From Bog-756 sp963769905 (GTDB lineage: Bacteria > Actinomycetota > Acidimicrobiia > Acidimicrobiales > RAAP-2), in the NCBI GenBank assembly GCA_963769905.1, contig CAVYNG010000001.1, forward strand, positions 62,001 through 126,000: DNA of 64,000 nucleotides, read 5' to 3'. Numbering within the stretch: position 1 is the stretch's first letter; every line of letters starts with the position of its first letter. This document shows positions 36,835 to 45,869 of this stretch, one piece after another. The notes under the pieces are model-generated. The model did not search any database. It worked only from the letters and a program-made list of their open reading frames with translations, and was not told the DNA's origin. Both the position numbers and the translations under genes were made by a program.

Positions 36835-37650
36835 GTGGTACGAGGAGGACCGGCCACGCAACGTCCTGCCAGAGTGGCGACCACTCTCGCCGAAGCATTC
36901 CCGGCCACCGCCGTGGACGCGTTCGCCGCGTCCTTCGCCGAGCAAGGGTTTGCCACATTGCGAGGGATCTTCGACGAGGCGGCCCTCGCCGAGGCCGAGG
37001 TCGAGCTGGCCGAGGCGCAGCGGCGCCTGGTCGACGGAGATCTCGACGAGCGGTTCGGGACCGCGATCCTCGACGATCCGGAGGCATCGCTCCGGGGCGA
37101 GCCCTTCGCCCACTACGTCTGCTTCGCGACCGAAGCCTCTCCGGCCGCAGCACGTCTCGTCTGTCACCCCGTGCTGGTCGAGGCCGCGCGCCGCTTGTTG
37201 GGAGAAAGCGCATGGCTCCTCGACTACGAGCAGTTCGGCGTGGTCTACCAGGACGCACGTCCGGGACCCAGCTCGGGCTACTCGCGCATCGGCTGGCACA
37301 CCGATCACCAGTCGGGCCCACACCTCGACATCTGGCCTGGCGCCGCTTTCACCGTCCACTTCGACCCGACCTCTCCCGCCAACGGCTTCCTCCGGGTGCT
37401 CCCCCGAAGCCATCTCGGCGGGACCGAGGGGATCCCGCTCGGGTTCGAGCGGGTGCAGGCCGAGGTCGCCCTCTACCAGGAGCGCGGGGACGTGCTCTTC
37501 CACCACTCGGAGCTGTGGCACGCCGCGGCGCGTGCGACCGCGGACGGGGAGGTCGCGATCCGGCGCCACCTCCGCGGCTCGTGGCACGGCGGGGCGAAGC
37601 TCGACGTCGGACACGGCACGGACGACTTCGTGAAGAACGCACTGCGCTGA
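36835..37650 (+). CDS. Phytanoyl-CoA dioxygenase (PhyH) family protein
   Basis: Fe(II)/2-oxoglutarate dioxygenase, 271 residues. Iron ligands: H-x-D in GWHTDHQSGPHLD and the distal His in SELWHAAAR; a later Arg (AIRRHLRGSW) could bind 2-oxoglutarate. Substrate unknown; relatives hydroxylate lipids or secondary metabolites. The GTG is chosen from the TACAGT box. It stands alone between the divergent IPT protein and the hydrolase. Confidence 0.83.
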   Translation: MVRGGPATQRPARVATTLAEAFPATAVDAFAASFAEQGFATLRGIFDEAALAEAEVELAEAQRRLVDGDLDERFGTAILDDPEASLRGEPFAHYVCFATEASPAAARLVCHPVLVEAARRLLGESAWLLDYEQFGVVYQDARPGPSSGYSRIGWHTDHQSGPHLDIWPGAAFTVHFDPTSPANGFLRVLPRSHLGGTEGIPLGFERVQAEVALYQERGDVLFHHSELWHAAARATADGEVAIRRHLRGSWHGGAKLDVGHGTDDFVKNALR

Positions 37651-37750
37651 GCGGCTCTGCGCCTGTGATCCCCTGTTAGCTTCGGCGCGGCGGGCCCTCC
37701 GGCTCGGCGACGGGCGACGATCGGCGACCAGCGGACGAAAGGTGCGAGAC

Positions 37751-38659
37751 ATGGAAGTCCTCCGAACTCCCGACGACCGCTTCGAGGGCCTGCCGGGCTT
37801 CCCGTTCGATCCGCACTACGCGGAGATCCCCGACCAGGACGGGGGGACGCTCCGCGCCCACTACCTCGACGAAGGTCCCTCCGACGGCCAGGTAGTGCTC
37901 CTCCTCCACGGCGAGCCCTCGTGGTGCTTCCTCTACCGCCACATGATCCCGGTGCTCGTCGACGCGGGCCTGCGCGTGATCGCACCCGATCTCGTCGGTT
38001 TCGGCCGCTCCGACAAGCCCACTCCCCGCGCCGAGTACTCCTTCGCCCGGCACGTCGAGTGGATGCGCAGCCTCCTCTTCGACCAGCTCGATCTCTCGGC
38101 GATCACGCTCGTCTGTCAGGACTGGGGCGGCCTCATCGGGCTGCGACTGGTCGCCGAACACACCGATCGGTTTGCCCGGGTCGTGGCTGCCAACACCTTC
38201 CTACCGACCGGCGACGAGCCGGTCGGCGAGGCGTTCCGGGCCTGGCTCAAGTTCTCCCAGGAAGTCGAGGTGTTCCCGACAGGGGTGATCGTGAACAGCG
38301 GGTGCCTCACCGACCTCGCTCCCGAGGTGATCGCCGGCTACGACGCGCCCTTTCCCGACCAGCGCTTCACCGAGGGCGCGCGCCAGTTCCCGACTCTCGT
38401 GCCGATCAGGCCGGACGACCCTGCGTCGGAGGCGAACCGCGCCGCGTGGGAGGTCCTCGGGAGGTTCGATCGCCCGTTCCTCACCGCGTTCAGCGACGGG
38501 GACCCGATCACCAAAGGCTCCGACCGCGCACTCCAAGCGCGCATCCCCGGAACCAAAGGCCAGCCGCACACCACCATCGAGGGCGGCGGCCACTTCCTCC
38601 AGGAGGACAAGGGACCCGAACTCGCGCGGGTGGTCGTCGACTTCGTCCGCGCCACCTAA
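37751..38659 (+). CDS. Haloalkane dehalogenase-like alpha/beta hydrolase
   Basis: 302 residues. Catalytic Asp nucleophile D124 with W125 in VCQDWGGLIG, oxyanion/halide motif HGEPSW (53-58) and C-terminal His in EGGGHFLQEDKG. Asp nucleophile, the E55/W125 pair and HGEPSW fit haloalkane dehalogenases of the DhlA-like subgroup, so hydrolytic dehalogenation is likely; natural substrate unknown. ATG 37751 with AAGG eight bases upstream is preferred to GTG 37742. No signal peptide. Confidence 0.85.
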   Translation: MEVLRTPDDRFEGLPGFPFDPHYAEIPDQDGGTLRAHYLDEGPSDGQVVLLLHGEPSWCFLYRHMIPVLVDAGLRVIAPDLVGFGRSDKPTPRAEYSFARHVEWMRSLLFDQLDLSAITLVCQDWGGLIGLRLVAEHTDRFARVVAANTFLPTGDEPVGEAFRAWLKFSQEVEVFPTGVIVNSGCLTDLAPEVIAGYDAPFPDQRFTEGARQFPTLVPIRPDDPASEANRAAWEVLGRFDRPFLTAFSDGDPITKGSDRALQARIPGTKGQPHTTIEGGGHFLQEDKGPELARVVVDFVRAT

Positions 38660-38707
38660 CTTCCCGAGCGCGGACATCGCCCCGGCCTGGCCGACGGGCG
38701 GGTCGTG

Positions 38708-38713
38708 CATACT
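38708..38713 (+). promoter_or_regulatory. -10 box of the DUF2237 gene
   Basis: CATACT, six bases before the ATG; no Shine-Dalgarno sequence. Confidence 0.45.
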
Positions 38714-38719
38714 TGGTCG

Positions 38720-39112
38720 ATGGCCGACCGGAACGTCCTCGGCGGCGAGCTCGAGCCCTGCAGCATGGATCCGCTCACCGGCTTCTACAGAAACGGCTGC
38801 TGCGCGACCGGGCCCGAGGACCTCGGGAGCCACACCATCTGCGCGGTGGTCACCAAGGAGTTTCTCGAGCACCAACGCGGGATCGGCAACGACCTGATCA
38901 CACCGCTCCCGGAGTACCGCTTCCCCGGTCTCTCTCCCGGCGACCGTTGGTGCGTGACCGCGGCCAACTGGCTACGCGCGCACCTCGAGGGCGCCGCGGC
39001 CTTCGTGGTGCTGGCTTCGACCCACGAGCGGGCGCTCGACATCGTCCCGCTCGAGGTCCTCGAGGAGCACGCGGTCGACGTGCCCTCGGACCCGGGCGGC
39101 CTCGCCGGCTGA
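38720..39112 (+). CDS. DUF2237 family protein
   Basis: 130 residues with the family signature NVLGGELEPCSMDPLTGFY, RNGCCATGPEDLGSHT, VTKEFLEHQRGIGNDL and PGLSPGDRWCV. Conserved cysteines suggest a redox or metal role, but the function is unknown. ATG 38720 is placed by the CATACT box six bases upstream (38708-38713), a leaderless arrangement. Confidence 0.85.
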   Translation: MADRNVLGGELEPCSMDPLTGFYRNGCCATGPEDLGSHTICAVVTKEFLEHQRGIGNDLITPLPEYRFPGLSPGDRWCVTAANWLRAHLEGAAAFVVLASTHERALDIVPLEVLEEHAVDVPSDPGGLAG

Positions 39113-39124
39113 GCCTCCCGCGCC

Positions 39125-39709
39125 TCAGGCGCCGCGGCGGCGGAGCGCCTTCTTCAGCACCGCGTCGTACGTCTCGAGGCCCTCACGGAAGAGCCGGGCC
39201 TCGGGGCCGGACGCGATCCCGACGCGCTCGGGGACGATGCCCCAGATCGGCACCTTCTCCTTCGTCCACCACTCGACGGCTTCCTCGAGATCGTTGGTTC
39301 CGAGCCGGGCTGCACAGATGACGATGCCGTAGGAGGACTTCGGCCGGATCATCTCGAGGGTGGCCTCCACCCGCGAATACTCGACACCGCCCGCACGAGT
39401 GGGGACCACGACCGCGTCGGCCCGTTCCAGCGCCGCGCGGACGATTCGCTCGTCGCCCGGAGGCGTGTCGACGACCGCGAGACCCCGGTGACCGGTCATC
39501 GCCCGGCCGACAGTGCGCTCCGAGGGCGCCTCCACCAGCTCGATGTGCTCGAGGGGTCGCGCTTCGTACCACTCGGCAGCGGAGGCCTGGCGGTCGGCGT
39601 CGACGAGCAAGACCGGGTCCCACCCGCGTTCGACCGCCGCAGCCGCGAGATAGACCGTCGTGGTGGTCTTTCCGACACCGCCTTTGACGTTGCTGACGAC
39701 GATGTTCAC
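39125..39709 (-). CDS. Solitary ParA/Soj-family ATPase
   Basis: 194 residues. Deviant Walker A KGGVGKTTTT at the N-terminus, Walker A' LLVDADRQASAAEWYE and Walker B LAVVDTPPG. Small size without an N-terminal DNA-binding domain resembles plasmid ParA type Ib or chromosomal orphan ParA proteins. No parB or parS is visible nearby. GTG start overlaps the stop of a short upstream reading frame (GTGA) and has no Shine-Dalgarno sequence. Confidence 0.88.
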   Translation of the reverse strand: MNIVVSNVKGGVGKTTTTVYLAAAAVERGWDPVLLVDADRQASAAEWYEARPLEHIELVEAPSERTVGRAMTGHRGLAVVDTPPGDERIVRAALERADAVVVPTRAGGVEYSRVEATLEMIRPKSSYGIVICAARLGTNDLEEAVEWWTKEKVPIWGIVPERVGIASGPEARLFREGLETYDAVLKKALRRRGA

Positions 39710-39741
39710 GAGGAGGTCGGGGCAAGGAGGAGGTGGCGCAC
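39706..39741 (-). CDS. Possible 11-aa upstream peptide coupled to parA
   Basis: GTG at 39741, seven bases after a TATGGT box (39754-39749), reads VRHLLLAPTSS and stops at TGA overlapping the parA GTG by four bases. It could start translation on a leaderless mRNA and hand ribosomes to parA. No homology to support it. Confidence 0.35.
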   Translation of the reverse strand: MRHLLLAPTSS

Positions 39742-39748
39742 GCCGGGA

Positions 39749-39772
39749 ACCATAGCCCAACAGTTTATGGGC
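39749..39772 (-). promoter_or_regulatory. parA promoter with inverted repeat
   Basis: -10 box TATGGT (39754-39749) is directly preceded by GCCCATAAACTGTTGGGC (39772-39755), an inverted repeat with 5-base arms and 8-base centre lying in the -35/-10 spacer. A plausible operator, possibly for autoregulation. Confidence 0.5.
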
Positions 39773-39835
39773 TCTGACCAGGTATTATGACAAGTCGCCT
39801 CGAGGGCCGTTGCCTCGAGGGCCGTCGCCGCGGGC

Positions 39836-41068
39836 TCAGCGGACGCCCGCGGAACGGTGCGCGGGCGTCCAGGCGACCGGAAGCCTCGCCGGGCCCCAGA
39901 TCCCGAAGGTTTCCGGTTTCCACTCGACCGGGCCGGCGAGCCGGAGATCGGGCATCCGTTCGGCGAGGAGGGCGAGCGCCTCTTGGAGCTCTGCGCGCGC
40001 GAGATGGGCGCCGAGGCAGCGGTGGATCCCGAAGCCAAAGGTCATCTGCTGGACACCCGGCTCGCGCTCGACGTCGAAGTGCTCGGGCTCGTCGAACACG
40101 TCCGGATCGCGGTTCGACCCGGCGAGCGACACCGACACGAGCGTCCCCTCCGGAAAGAGGACGTCGCGGTACTCGATCGGCTCGGATGCCACACGAATCG
40201 TGCCGGCGACCGCACCGAGGTAGCGCAGCGTCTCCTCGACCACCCGCGGCGCGAGTTCGGGGTGCTCGACGAAGTGCTCCCACTGGTCGGGATGCGCGCC
40301 GAGCAACGCGACGCAACAACCCAGCTGATTCCGCGTCGTGTCGGTCCCGGCCATGAGGACGGCTTCGGCCAGCATGATCAGCTCGTCGCTCGAGAGGCGG
40401 TCACCTTCCTCCTCCACCGCGATGAGCTCGCTCAGGAGATCGTCGCCGGGTTCGTCGCGTCGGCGATCGACGAGAGCGTGCACGTACGTCTCGAGCTCGG
40501 CTGAGGCCGCCTGGATGGCCGGGAGATCCTCGGCCAGGTTCTGGTTGAAGATCTTGAAGATGTCGGTGGCCCAGCGCGAGAACCGCTCCCAGTCGCTCCT
40601 CGGCGCGCCGAGGAGCTCGCAGATGATCGGGATCGGGTAGGGCTGGCAGACCCGAGCGACGAAGTCACAGGTCCCGTCCCCGTCGACTGCGTCGAGGAGC
40701 TCGCCCACCACCTCGCGCATGAAGGGACGCAACCGGTCCGCAGCGGCCGGGGTGAACGCGCCGTTGACCAGTCGCCTGAGCCGGGTGTGCTCGTCACCTT
40801 CCATCGAGAGGATCGATGGCCGGCGCTCCTCGAGCTCGGCCCCGTCGACACCCTGCATCCGTGGGATCAGCGAAAGGGCCGAGTGGAACCGACGGTCGCG
40901 CAGCACCGCCGACGCGTCTTCGTAGCGCATCACCACGAATCCCAACGGGCTCCGGGCGAGCCAGTGCGCGTCGCGCGTGGCAGAGATCGCCGCGATGCGG
41001 TCGGCACGGCTGAGGCCGGTGGGGTCGTAGAGCGGCAGATCGAGCTCGAATGCGGCCGTCGCGCCCAT
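39836..41068 (-). CDS. Cytochrome P450
   Basis: 410 residues, soluble class I bacterial type. Oxygen-binding I helix LMAGTDTTRNQ, E-x-x-R in EETLRYL, haem loop FGFGIHRCLGAHLARAEL with the Cys ligand. N-terminal text (MEGDEHTRLRRLVNGAF) matches CYP107/142-like actinobacterial enzymes. ATG with GGAGG upstream. Divergent from the hydroxyacid oxidase. Substrate unknown; a ferredoxin of the fitting type is encoded at 22045. Confidence 0.94.
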   Translation of the reverse strand: MGATAAFELDLPLYDPTGLSRADRIAAISATRDAHWLARSPLGFVVMRYEDASAVLRDRRFHSALSLIPRMQGVDGAELEERRPSILSMEGDEHTRLRRLVNGAFTPAAADRLRPFMREVVGELLDAVDGDGTCDFVARVCQPYPIPIICELLGAPRSDWERFSRWATDIFKIFNQNLAEDLPAIQAASAELETYVHALVDRRRDEPGDDLLSELIAVEEEGDRLSSDELIMLAEAVLMAGTDTTRNQLGCCVALLGAHPDQWEHFVEHPELAPRVVEETLRYLGAVAGTIRVASEPIEYRDVLFPEGTLVSVSLAGSNRDPDVFDEPEHFDVEREPGVQQMTFGFGIHRCLGAHLARAELQEALALLAERMPDLRLAGPVEWKPETFGIWGPARLPVAWTPAHRSAGVR

Positions 41069-41228
41069 CTCCCCTCCTTCCCCCGGGCCCGCCCGACGAG
41101 CGCCCGGCGGCGAGCCGGCGCGGCTCGGACGTGCACCGCTGCAGCCCTGCTCCTTCGGACACTACGGAGCCACGTCGCGCTCCGTCAACCACACTCGGTC
41201 GGCGATGGCGGTCCGCGCGGGCGTTGCG

Positions 41229-41234
41229 TACGCT
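41229..41234 (+). promoter_or_regulatory. -10 box of the hydroxyacid oxidase gene (leaderless)
   Basis: TACGCT, six bases before the ATG at 41241. Confidence 0.55.
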
Positions 41235-41240
41235 GGCCCG

Positions 41241-42530
41241 ATGGCCGACCGAGCAAGGCGCACGCCGTGGGAGATCCGACGCGACATGGCGCTCGCCAGG
41301 CTCAACACCGTCGCCGACGCGCGCCGGCTCGCCAAGCGGAGGGTGCCACCCGCGGTCTTCCACTACATCGACGGCGCGGCCGGCGAGGAGCGCACCCTGG
41401 CAATGAACCGCGAGGCCATCGAGTCGGTCGGGTTCGTGCCCCGCATGGGGGTCACCGCCGGCGCGCCCGGCCCCGACCTCAGCACCACGGTGCTCGGCAC
41501 TCCGGTCAGCATGCCGATGCTGATGAGTCCGATCGGCTTCACCCGGATGATGGAGCCCGGCGGTGACGTCGCGGGAGCCCGAGCGGCCGAAGCCGCGGGA
41601 ACCATCTTCACCCTGAGCTCGATGTCGGGTCAGACCCTCGAAGAGGTCGCCGCTGCGTCGTCGGGTCCGCTCTGGTTCCAGCTGTACTTCCTCGGCGGGC
41701 GCGACGGGGCCGAGCAGCTGGTGACCCGGGCCCGTGACGCCGGCTACCGCGCACTGGTGGTGACGGTCGACACGCAGATCCCCGGGAACCGCGAGCGCGA
41801 CCACCGCTACGGGCTGTCGCCGCCGCTCAACCTGGATCGGCGCACCGCGTTCAAGATGGCTCCCCAGGCCGCCCTTCATCCCTGGTGGCTCTACGACGTC
41901 GCGAAGGACCGTTTCCGGCTCGAGCTCGCCCATGCGACGAGCATCGAAACAGAGGGTCGACGGATGACCGAGGGCGAAGCGCTCATGCACTGGGTCTCGA
42001 GACCGCCCCTCTGGGAGGACTTCGCGTGGATGCGAAAGATCTTCGACGGCCCGGTCATCTGCAAGGGCGTGCTCTCCGGTGAAGACGCCAAGCGAGCCGT
42101 CGACGCCGGTGCGTCGGCGATCATCGTCTCCAACCACGGCGGGCGGCAGCTCGACGGCGTCCCATCGGGGATGGAGGCACTGGTCGACGTGCTCGACGCA
42201 GTCGGTGGCAAGGTCGAGGTCCTCGTCGACGGCGGTTTCCGCAGAGGTGCCGACGTGGTCCGTGCAGTGGCGCTGGGCGCGAAGGCCGCGATGATCGGCC
42301 GGCCCTGGGCCTACGGCCTCGCGGCAGCCGGTGAACCGGGGGTGAAGAAGGTGCTGTCGATCATGCGGCAGGACATCGACCGCACGCTCCGGTTGCTCGG
42401 CGCACCTTCGGTCGAGTCACTCGACTCTTCGTTCGTCTCGCCGCCCGAGGGTTGGGCCAAGCCGAAGGCGCGGCCTCGGCGCCGGGCCGCCGGCACGAAC
42501 GCGACGTCGTCGAAGGCGTCGTCTCGCTGA
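41241..42530 (+). CDS. FMN-dependent alpha-hydroxy acid oxidase/dehydrogenase (LldD-like)
   Basis: 429 residues, FMN TIM-barrel. FMN and active-site stretches: YIDGAAGEERTL, MLMSPIGFTRMM, LWFQLYFLGGRDGAE, VICKGVLSGEDA (Lys) and IIVSNHGGRQLDG with the catalytic His; GALVDGGFRRGADVVRA-like end. Oxidises a 2-hydroxy acid such as lactate or glycolate to the keto acid. The Arg/Ala/Ser-rich tail is unusual. It could also be a mycofactocin-type LldD, but no other mycofactocin gene is seen. Confidence 0.87.
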   Translation: MADRARRTPWEIRRDMALARLNTVADARRLAKRRVPPAVFHYIDGAAGEERTLAMNREAIESVGFVPRMGVTAGAPGPDLSTTVLGTPVSMPMLMSPIGFTRMMEPGGDVAGARAAEAAGTIFTLSSMSGQTLEEVAAASSGPLWFQLYFLGGRDGAEQLVTRARDAGYRALVVTVDTQIPGNRERDHRYGLSPPLNLDRRTAFKMAPQAALHPWWLYDVAKDRFRLELAHATSIETEGRRMTEGEALMHWVSRPPLWEDFAWMRKIFDGPVICKGVLSGEDAKRAVDAGASAIIVSNHGGRQLDGVPSGMEALVDVLDAVGGKVEVLVDGGFRRGADVVRAVALGAKAAMIGRPWAYGLAAAGEPGVKKVLSIMRQDIDRTLRLLGAPSVESLDSSFVSPPEGWAKPKARPRRRAAGTNATSSKASSR

Positions 42531-42611
42531 CCGCGCGCCACAGCGCTTCGCCGCGCAGTGATCTCGCTGTACACGTCGCTCCCGCGGCGCACCCGTAGAC
42601 TGCGTCTCGCT

Positions 42612-42647
42612 GTGCCGTACCCCGAGTGCCAGGCGGCTGCTCGATGA
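42612..42647 (+). CDS. Possible 11-aa upstream peptide coupled to the permease gene
   Basis: A GTG ten bases after TAGACT (42596-42601) reads VPYPECQAAAR and ends in TGA overlapping the permease ATG (ATGA). Same layout and length as the frame upstream of parA. Speculative. Confidence 0.3.
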   Translation: MPYPECQAAAR

Positions 42648-44545
42648 GCGCCCTCACCCGGATCCGCACGATCGTCCTCGGCCGCGAGCTGTCGGCGAGG
42701 GAGGCCTCGAGCGAGGAGATCACTCCCGTAGAGGGGCTGTCGGCACTCTCGCTCGACGCGCTCACCTCGGTGGCCTACGGACCCGAGGCGATCTTGCTGG
42801 TCTTGGCCGGAGCCGGCGCGTCGGCGCTCCACCTGATGCTGCCGATCACCATCGCGATCATCGTGCTCCTGGCCATCCTGGTGACCTCCTACCGGCAGGT
42901 GATCGACGCCTACCCCCACGGCGGTGGGGCCTACGCGGTGTCCCGCGACAACTTCGGACCGCAGGTGAGCAAGCTCGCGGGCGCGGCGCTCATCGTCGAC
43001 TACACCCTGACGGTGGCGGTCTCGATCGCCGCAGGCGTCGGACAGCTCACGTCCGCGTTTCCCTCGACCTCCACCTACACCGTGCCGATCTGCCTCGGCA
43101 TCCTGGTGGTGATCACCGGTCTCAACCTACGCGGCCTCGGTGAGGGTGCCCGGGCCTTCCTCGTCCCGACCCTGGTGTTCATCGTCGGGCTGCTCGCCAT
43201 CATCGTCGTCGGTCTCGTCCACCCACTCGGAGAGAACACTCCGCAGACCGGTACGTCGCTCGTCGCGACCCACACCGTCGAGGCCGTCGGCGTCCTCCTC
43301 GTCCTCAAGGCGTTCTCGGCAGGGTGCAGCGCCCTCACCGGGGTCGAGGCGATCGCCAACGGCGTGCCGCTGTTCAAGGAGCCCCGGGTGGCGCGGGCGA
43401 AGCGGACCGAGCTCCTCCTCGGGGTGACCCTCGGCGCGATGCTGCTCGGTCTCGCGGTGCTGACCGACAAGTTCCACATCGAGCCGCGGTCCAACGAGAC
43501 GGTGCTGAGTCAGATCATGTCGGAGTCGGTGGGGCGGCACTGGGCGTACTACATCGTCTCGCTCACCATCACACTGGTGCTCGCGCTTGCCGCCAACACC
43601 TCGTTCGCCGGGTTGCCGGTGCTCACCAGCCTCCTCGCAAGGGACAACTACCTGCCACACCTCTTCGGTGTCCGCGACCGGCGCCTCGTCTTCGGAAACG
43701 GCGTCTGGACGCTCGCGGGTTTCTCCGCCCTCCTCCTCATCGCCGTCGGCGGCAACACCAACACCCTCATTCCTTTGTTCGCGATCGGCGTCTTCATCGG
43801 GTTTACGCTCGCCCAGTCCGGTCTCGTCGTGCACTGGCGGCGCACCCGCGGCCGCGGCTGGTCGAGACGGGCGACGATCAACGGAACCGGAGCGGTCGTC
43901 ACCGCGGTCGCGACGATGATCTTCCTCTTCACCAAGTTCGTCGAGGGAGCGTGGGTCGTGGTCGTCGCCATCCCACTGCTGATCCTGCTCTTCAACCGCA
44001 TCGAGGCCTACTACCGCCGAACCGGGGAGGAACTGGAGATCGGGGTGATCCCTCCTCCCCTCCACCGGAAGCACACGGTGGTGGTCGTGCCGGTGACCGT
44101 CGTCTCACGCTTGACCCGGTTCGCGCTCTCCGAAGCCGTTTCGCTCGGGGAGGAGGTGCTCGCGGTCACGGTGGTCTTCGACGGGGAGGGCCCTGGACTC
44201 CCTCCGCACGACGTCGAGGCCGACTGGGCGGAGTGGAACACGGGCATTCCCCTTCGCGTGCTCCACACCCAGTACGCGTCGATCGTCCAACCCATCCTCC
44301 GGCTGGTGGACGAGCTCCGCGCACAACGCGACCGGCAGGTCGTCGTCCTCATCCCGGTGGTGATCCCCGACCGGTTTCGCTACCGACTGCTCCACAACCA
44401 GGTCGATCTCGCACTCGCGACCGAACTGCGCCGACGTCCCGACGTCGTCGTGGCACGGGTGCCCCTCCCGTTGCATCAGAACCACGAGGACTCGCACCCG
44501 GAGAGCGCCCGGGGCGATCCCGCGCACGACCCTGCAACCGGCTGA
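42644..44545 (+). CDS. KimA-like APC-superfamily permease
   Basis: 633 residues, about 12 membrane helices followed by a cytoplasmic domain from about residue 465 (TVVVVPVTVVSRLTRFALSEAV...VPDRFRYRLLHNQ region). The start PVEGLSALSLDALTSVAYGPEAIL and the AYPHGGGAYAVSRDNFG loop match the KimA/YdaO group of proton-coupled K+ importers. Amino-acid transport is the alternative. An in-frame GTG at 42626 is possible, but ATG 42644 fits homologues. The next plus-strand genes also concern metal ions. Confidence 0.78.
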   Translation: MSALTRIRTIVLGRELSAREASSEEITPVEGLSALSLDALTSVAYGPEAILLVLAGAGASALHLMLPITIAIIVLLAILVTSYRQVIDAYPHGGGAYAVSRDNFGPQVSKLAGAALIVDYTLTVAVSIAAGVGQLTSAFPSTSTYTVPICLGILVVITGLNLRGLGEGARAFLVPTLVFIVGLLAIIVVGLVHPLGENTPQTGTSLVATHTVEAVGVLLVLKAFSAGCSALTGVEAIANGVPLFKEPRVARAKRTELLLGVTLGAMLLGLAVLTDKFHIEPRSNETVLSQIMSESVGRHWAYYIVSLTITLVLALAANTSFAGLPVLTSLLARDNYLPHLFGVRDRRLVFGNGVWTLAGFSALLLIAVGGNTNTLIPLFAIGVFIGFTLAQSGLVVHWRRTRGRGWSRRATINGTGAVVTAVATMIFLFTKFVEGAWVVVVAIPLLILLFNRIEAYYRRTGEELEIGVIPPPLHRKHTVVVVPVTVVSRLTRFALSEAVSLGEEVLAVTVVFDGEGPGLPPHDVEADWAEWNTGIPLRVLHTQYASIVQPILRLVDELRAQRDRQVVVLIPVVIPDRFRYRLLHNQVDLALATELRRRPDVVVARVPLPLHQNHEDSHPESARGDPAHDPATG

Positions 44546-44572
44546 GCACGTAGCACGGAGCCGACCGAGCGC

Positions 44573-44578
44573 TACGGT
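44573..44578 (+). promoter_or_regulatory. -10 box of the MgtE_N/CBS gene (leaderless)
   Basis: TACGGT, seven bases before the ATG at 44586. Confidence 0.5.
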
Positions 44579-44585
44579 GGAGCCG

Positions 44586-45869
44586 ATGGACGTCCAGGCA
44601 GGGCTGGCCGACACCGGAATCGAGGTGCTCCACCTCTCGAGTGTCATCAAGCGCCCCCTGGTCGATGGTGCGGGCGACAGGCTCGGCCGCGTACAGGACC
44701 TCATCGTGCGGATGGGCGATTCGCCGCATCCCCCGGTGGTCGGACTGGTCGTCGAGATCGGTGGACGCGGCCTGTTCGTCCCGATCCGTAAGGCGCGCTT
44801 CGAATCGGGACAGGTCCGCTTCGAGGGCCGAAGGGTGGACCTGCGCCGATTCGAACGGCGTCCCGGTGAGCTGCTGCTCGCACGTGACCTCTCGACCCAC
44901 CATCTGATCAACTTCGTCGCAGGTCGGCTCATCCGCGCCAACGAGATCGAGCTCGCCAAGGTCGACGGGAGATGGGAGGTCGTCGGGGTCGACCCGTCGA
45001 CGCAGTCTCCGCTCCGGCGGCTGGTGCCGGGGTGGAGGCGCCGTCAGAAACCCGCGTCGATCGTCGACTGGGCGAGCATCGAGCCCTTCGTCGCCCACGT
45101 GCCTTCTTCTCGCCTCAGGATCCCCTACCGCAAGCTCGCCAAGTTGCACCCCGCGCAGATCGCCGACCTGGTCGAGGCCGCGTCGCACGACGAAGGAGAG
45201 GAGATCATCGAGGCGGTCGGCGCGAACCGCGAGCTCGAGGCGGACGTGTTCGAGGAGCTCGACATCGAGCACCAGGTCGAATTCCTGCGAAGCCGCTCCG
45301 ACGAGGAGGCCGCCCGCCTGCTCGCGTCGATGGCGCCCGACGACGCGGCGGACCTGATCACCGAGATCGACCAGGAGCGCCGACTCCCGATCCTCAACCT
45401 CTTGCCGGCGGCCCAGCAGCGCACGATCCGCTCGCTGCTCAGCTACAACCCGGAGACCGCGGGCGGGTTGATGAGCCCCGACTTCCTCTCCCTTCCGGAG
45501 ACCACGACGGTGCGCGAGGCGCTCGAATCGATGCGTCGTTCCGCCGCGGCTCCCGAGTCGCTCAACGTCGTCTTCGCGACGGACGAGAGCGGTCAGGTGA
45601 CCGGCAGCGTGACTGCCGTCCAGCTGATCAAGGCCGATCCCTCCGCACGACTTGCCGACATCGTCGACCCGGACCCGCCGCACGTGCATCCGGATTGGGA
45701 CGTCGGCGCCATCGCCCGGAAGATGTCCGACTTCAACCTCGTCGTGGCCCCGGTCATGGACGAAGAGCACCGCAAGATCCTCGGCGTGGTGACCATCGAC
45801 GATCTGCTCGAGCTCCTTCTCCCGACCGGCTGGCGTCGCGACTTCGGCACCACCTCGGCAGAGGACTGA
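44586..45869 (+). CDS. Soluble MgtE_N/CBS-domain protein
   Basis: 427 residues, no membrane helix. PRC-barrel-like N-terminus (VLHLSSVIKRPLVDGAGDRLG; short pieces VIKRPLVDGAGDRLGRVQDL), an MgtE N-terminal superhelix (about 175-285: LHPAQIADLVEAA, APDDAADLITEI), and two CBS domains (about 300-420, SLPETTTVREALE; VVTIDDLLELLL). It lacks the MgtE channel domain. In MgtE the same domains sense Mg2+; I infer that this protein gates or regulates the Nramp-related transporter encoded next. Confidence 0.82.
   Translation: MDVQAGLADTGIEVLHLSSVIKRPLVDGAGDRLGRVQDLIVRMGDSPHPPVVGLVVEIGGRGLFVPIRKARFESGQVRFEGRRVDLRRFERRPGELLLARDLSTHHLINFVAGRLIRANEIELAKVDGRWEVVGVDPSTQSPLRRLVPGWRRRQKPASIVDWASIEPFVAHVPSSRLRIPYRKLAKLHPAQIADLVEAASHDEGEEIIEAVGANRELEADVFEELDIEHQVEFLRSRSDEEAARLLASMAPDDAADLITEIDQERRLPILNLLPAAQQRTIRSLLSYNPETAGGLMSPDFLSLPETTTVREALESMRRSAAAPESLNVVFATDESGQVTGSVTAVQLIKADPSARLADIVDPDPPHVHPDWDVGAIARKMSDFNLVVAPVMDEEHRKILGVVTIDDLLELLLPTGWRRDFGTTSAED

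Noticed and set aside
39125..39709. Plasmid or phage integration around parA
   Set aside because: No integrase, repeat ends, ParB or change in base composition was seen on either side.
39760..39762. Upstream TTG start for the ParA protein
   Set aside because: It would add a Pro/Arg-rich extension before the Walker A motif; the GTG at 39709 gives the usual ParA N-terminus.
42531..42643. c-di-AMP (ydaO) riboswitch before the KimA-like gene
   Set aside because: The gap is about 110 bases and shows none of the expected conserved pieces.
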